DNA from: a virus
Reading direction: 5' to 3' (one strand)
IMG/VR virus record: IMGVR_UViG_3300021139_000095
Span: 1 to 28,957 of that record
DNA length: 28,957 bases
Of this stretch, positions 28,126 to 28,957 are shown piece by piece (the first letter of the stretch is position 1; every line of letters begins with the position of its first letter). The notes below the pieces were generated by a model. It did no database searches. It was given only the letters and a program-made list of their open reading frames with translations, and was not told the origin of the DNA. Made by a program: the position numbers and the translations under genes.

Positions 28126-28821
28126 CTACGGCCTATAATAGCCTATGATTTGAGGACTGATGTATTGCGAAGCTTGTTCCACGTTTTGTGCAGCGACTAC
28201 ATTATATGCATCATCAGCGGCTGCTTTTAGCATAACAGTAGCTTGCGGATTCCAAATCATTGATAGACGTTCAGCCAATCCAAAGGCAAAAGCTTCCAGC
28301 CAAAGATATGGAATATCCACCTGCTGCCCACTGGTAAAGTTTGAGTCTTGGATTTGCTTAACTCGATAATAGTTAAGATATTGCGCGCTTGTGCCATCAG
28401 GGACAGGCCACAAAGTAACGGTTGGCGACAGTAAGCGGTCAAACCAATAAACAGTGGTAAATCCCTGCTGCTCTTTGTTTGGATAGGAAGAATATTCTGT
28501 GCGGCTGATGGGCAGGATATAACGATCAATAGGCTGCGTATTTCCTGTAGTCGTTGTAACATACGCATCAAGGATCATCACAGTGCTTGGATCAACACTA
28601 TAGGTTGTTTGACCCTGAACCAAGGGAACCTGGACAAGATCAACCTGCCAAAGATTAACACCTTGGTTTGACCAACGAGACAGCAACATATTTGCCGCAG
28701 TCTGCGCGGAAGACATATGCTCCTGAGTCAGCGCGGTGTTACGCACCCCAGCCAAATTAAAGGCGTATAGGGTTATTTCGCCTAAGCTGGGGTTGTAGTT
28801 ATATGTGCCGCTTGTGGCCAT
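28126..28821 (-). CDS. P22 gp4-like neck / adaptor protein (231 aa)
   Basis: This 231-residue protein resembles the tail accessory factor (P22 gp4-like) family that closes the portal. Features in order are NPSLGEITLYAFNLAGVRNT (residues 10-29), a helix with SSAQTAANMLLSRWSNQGVN, LWQVDLVQVPLVQGQTTYSV and a beta region ending TVTLWPVPDGTSAQYLNYYR, then a C-terminal helix LEAFAFGLAERLSMIWNPQA. AAGGG lies 6 bases before ATG 28821. Its presence supports a podovirus-type virion. It is followed by the Zn-ribbon protein and the fibre. Confidence 0.82.
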   Translation of the reverse strand: MATSGTYNYNPSLGEITLYAFNLAGVRNTALTQEHMSSAQTAANMLLSRWSNQGVNLWQVDLVQVPLVQGQTTYSVDPSTVMILDAYVTTTTGNTQPIDRYILPISRTEYSSYPNKEQQGFTTVYWFDRLLSPTVTLWPVPDGTSAQYLNYYRVKQIQDSNFTSGQQVDIPYLWLEAFAFGLAERLSMIWNPQATVMLKAAADDAYNVVAAQNVEQASQYISPQIIGYYRP

Positions 28822-28830
28822 TAGTCACCC

Positions 28831-28957
28831 TTAGAAGGTGGTAGCTGTAGCATTATTAATCAAATAACCACCAGCAAAGATTGACGCAATATATGGTCCG
28901 CCTGTGCTTGATTTAATTTGATATTGAATGTCCGTTCCAGCGGGATGAGCGACAGGA
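28831..28957 (-). CDS. Hypothetical late protein, C-terminal end only (runs off right edge)
   Basis: The minus-strand frame enters from the right edge and ends at a TAA at 28833-28831. The visible 41 residues are PVAHPAGTDIQYQIKSSTGG followed by PYIASIFAGGYLINNATATTF. The stop is 9 bases before the ATG of the gp4-like gene, and the ribosome binding site AAGGG of that gene overlaps this gene's stop. It is probably a virion or head-neck gene, but no family can be assigned from this fragment. Confidence 0.6.
   Translation of the reverse strand, partial: PVAHPAGTDIQYQIKSSTGGPYIASIFAGGYLINNATATTF

Noticed and set aside
1-28957. Possible tRNA, rRNA, integrase or attachment site
   Set aside because: I found no cloverleaf-type sequence, rRNA-like segment, tyrosine or serine recombinase motif, or obvious attachment repeat. 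Lysogeny therefore cannot be supported from this window.

Overview
This window looks like part of a tailed double-stranded DNA phage, or a prophage of one. The host is probably an alphaproteobacterium. The best host clue is a GcrA-family regulator at 6151-6717, a family restricted mainly to Alphaproteobacteria and their phages. The neck genes (P22 gp4-like and gp10-like proteins, large internal or ejection-type proteins) and the absence of any tape-measure or tail-tube gene suggest a short-tailed (podovirus-like) virion. Terminase, portal and capsid genes are not present and probably lie to the right of the window, upstream in the late operon. No integrase, DNA polymerase, tRNA, rRNA, IS element or CRISPR array is visible.

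Layout. (1) 1-1513, minus strand: a leftward early operon starting with a YdaS/Cro-like DNA-binding protein, then a RusA-like Holliday-junction resolvase and small unknown genes, running off the left edge. (2) 1514-1613: a divergent control region with two back-to-back -35 boxes that form an inverted repeat. (3) 1614-6947, plus strand: a rightward early operon. It holds an ERF-family annealase, a YqaJ/lambda-type exonuclease, a small protein with an SSB-like tail, an HNH nuclease, a DUF6378-like protein, a secreted lytic transglycosylase, the GcrA-family regulator and several unknowns. (4) 7017-7047: a strong hairpin that can terminate both convergent operons. (5) 7052-28957, minus strand: the late operon, read from right to left. 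Its order is neck adaptor (28.8-28.1 kb), Zn-ribbon structural protein, a 1090-residue fibre, a cluster of small fibre and tip genes (24.1-21.7 kb), a lysis cassette (21.6-19.5 kb), a second neck protein and a nozzle or stabilisation protein (19.5-16.6 kb), small virion proteins and a GNAT acetyltransferase (16.6-15.0 kb), two very large ejection-type proteins (15.0-8.5 kb) and a terminal fibre protein (8.5-7.05 kb).

How it fits together. The ERF protein, the exonuclease and RusA form a phage recombination set. GcrA-like and YdaS-like proteins probably control transcription. The late operon builds the neck, the fibres and the DNA-ejection apparatus, with a muramidase and an i-/o-spanin pair for lysis placed between the fibre genes and the second group of neck genes. 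Coding density is very high, with many ATGA and TAATG overlaps. The largest gene-free stretches are only about 100 bases (1514-1613 and 6948-7051), so there is no gap over 300 bases.

The most unusual features are a peptidase-S74 (intramolecular chaperone) signature placed inside a large SLT-containing virion protein, recurring Gly-Gly motifs in three nearby virion proteins, a muramidase with a C-terminal membrane anchor, and related leader sequences on three consecutive fibre genes.
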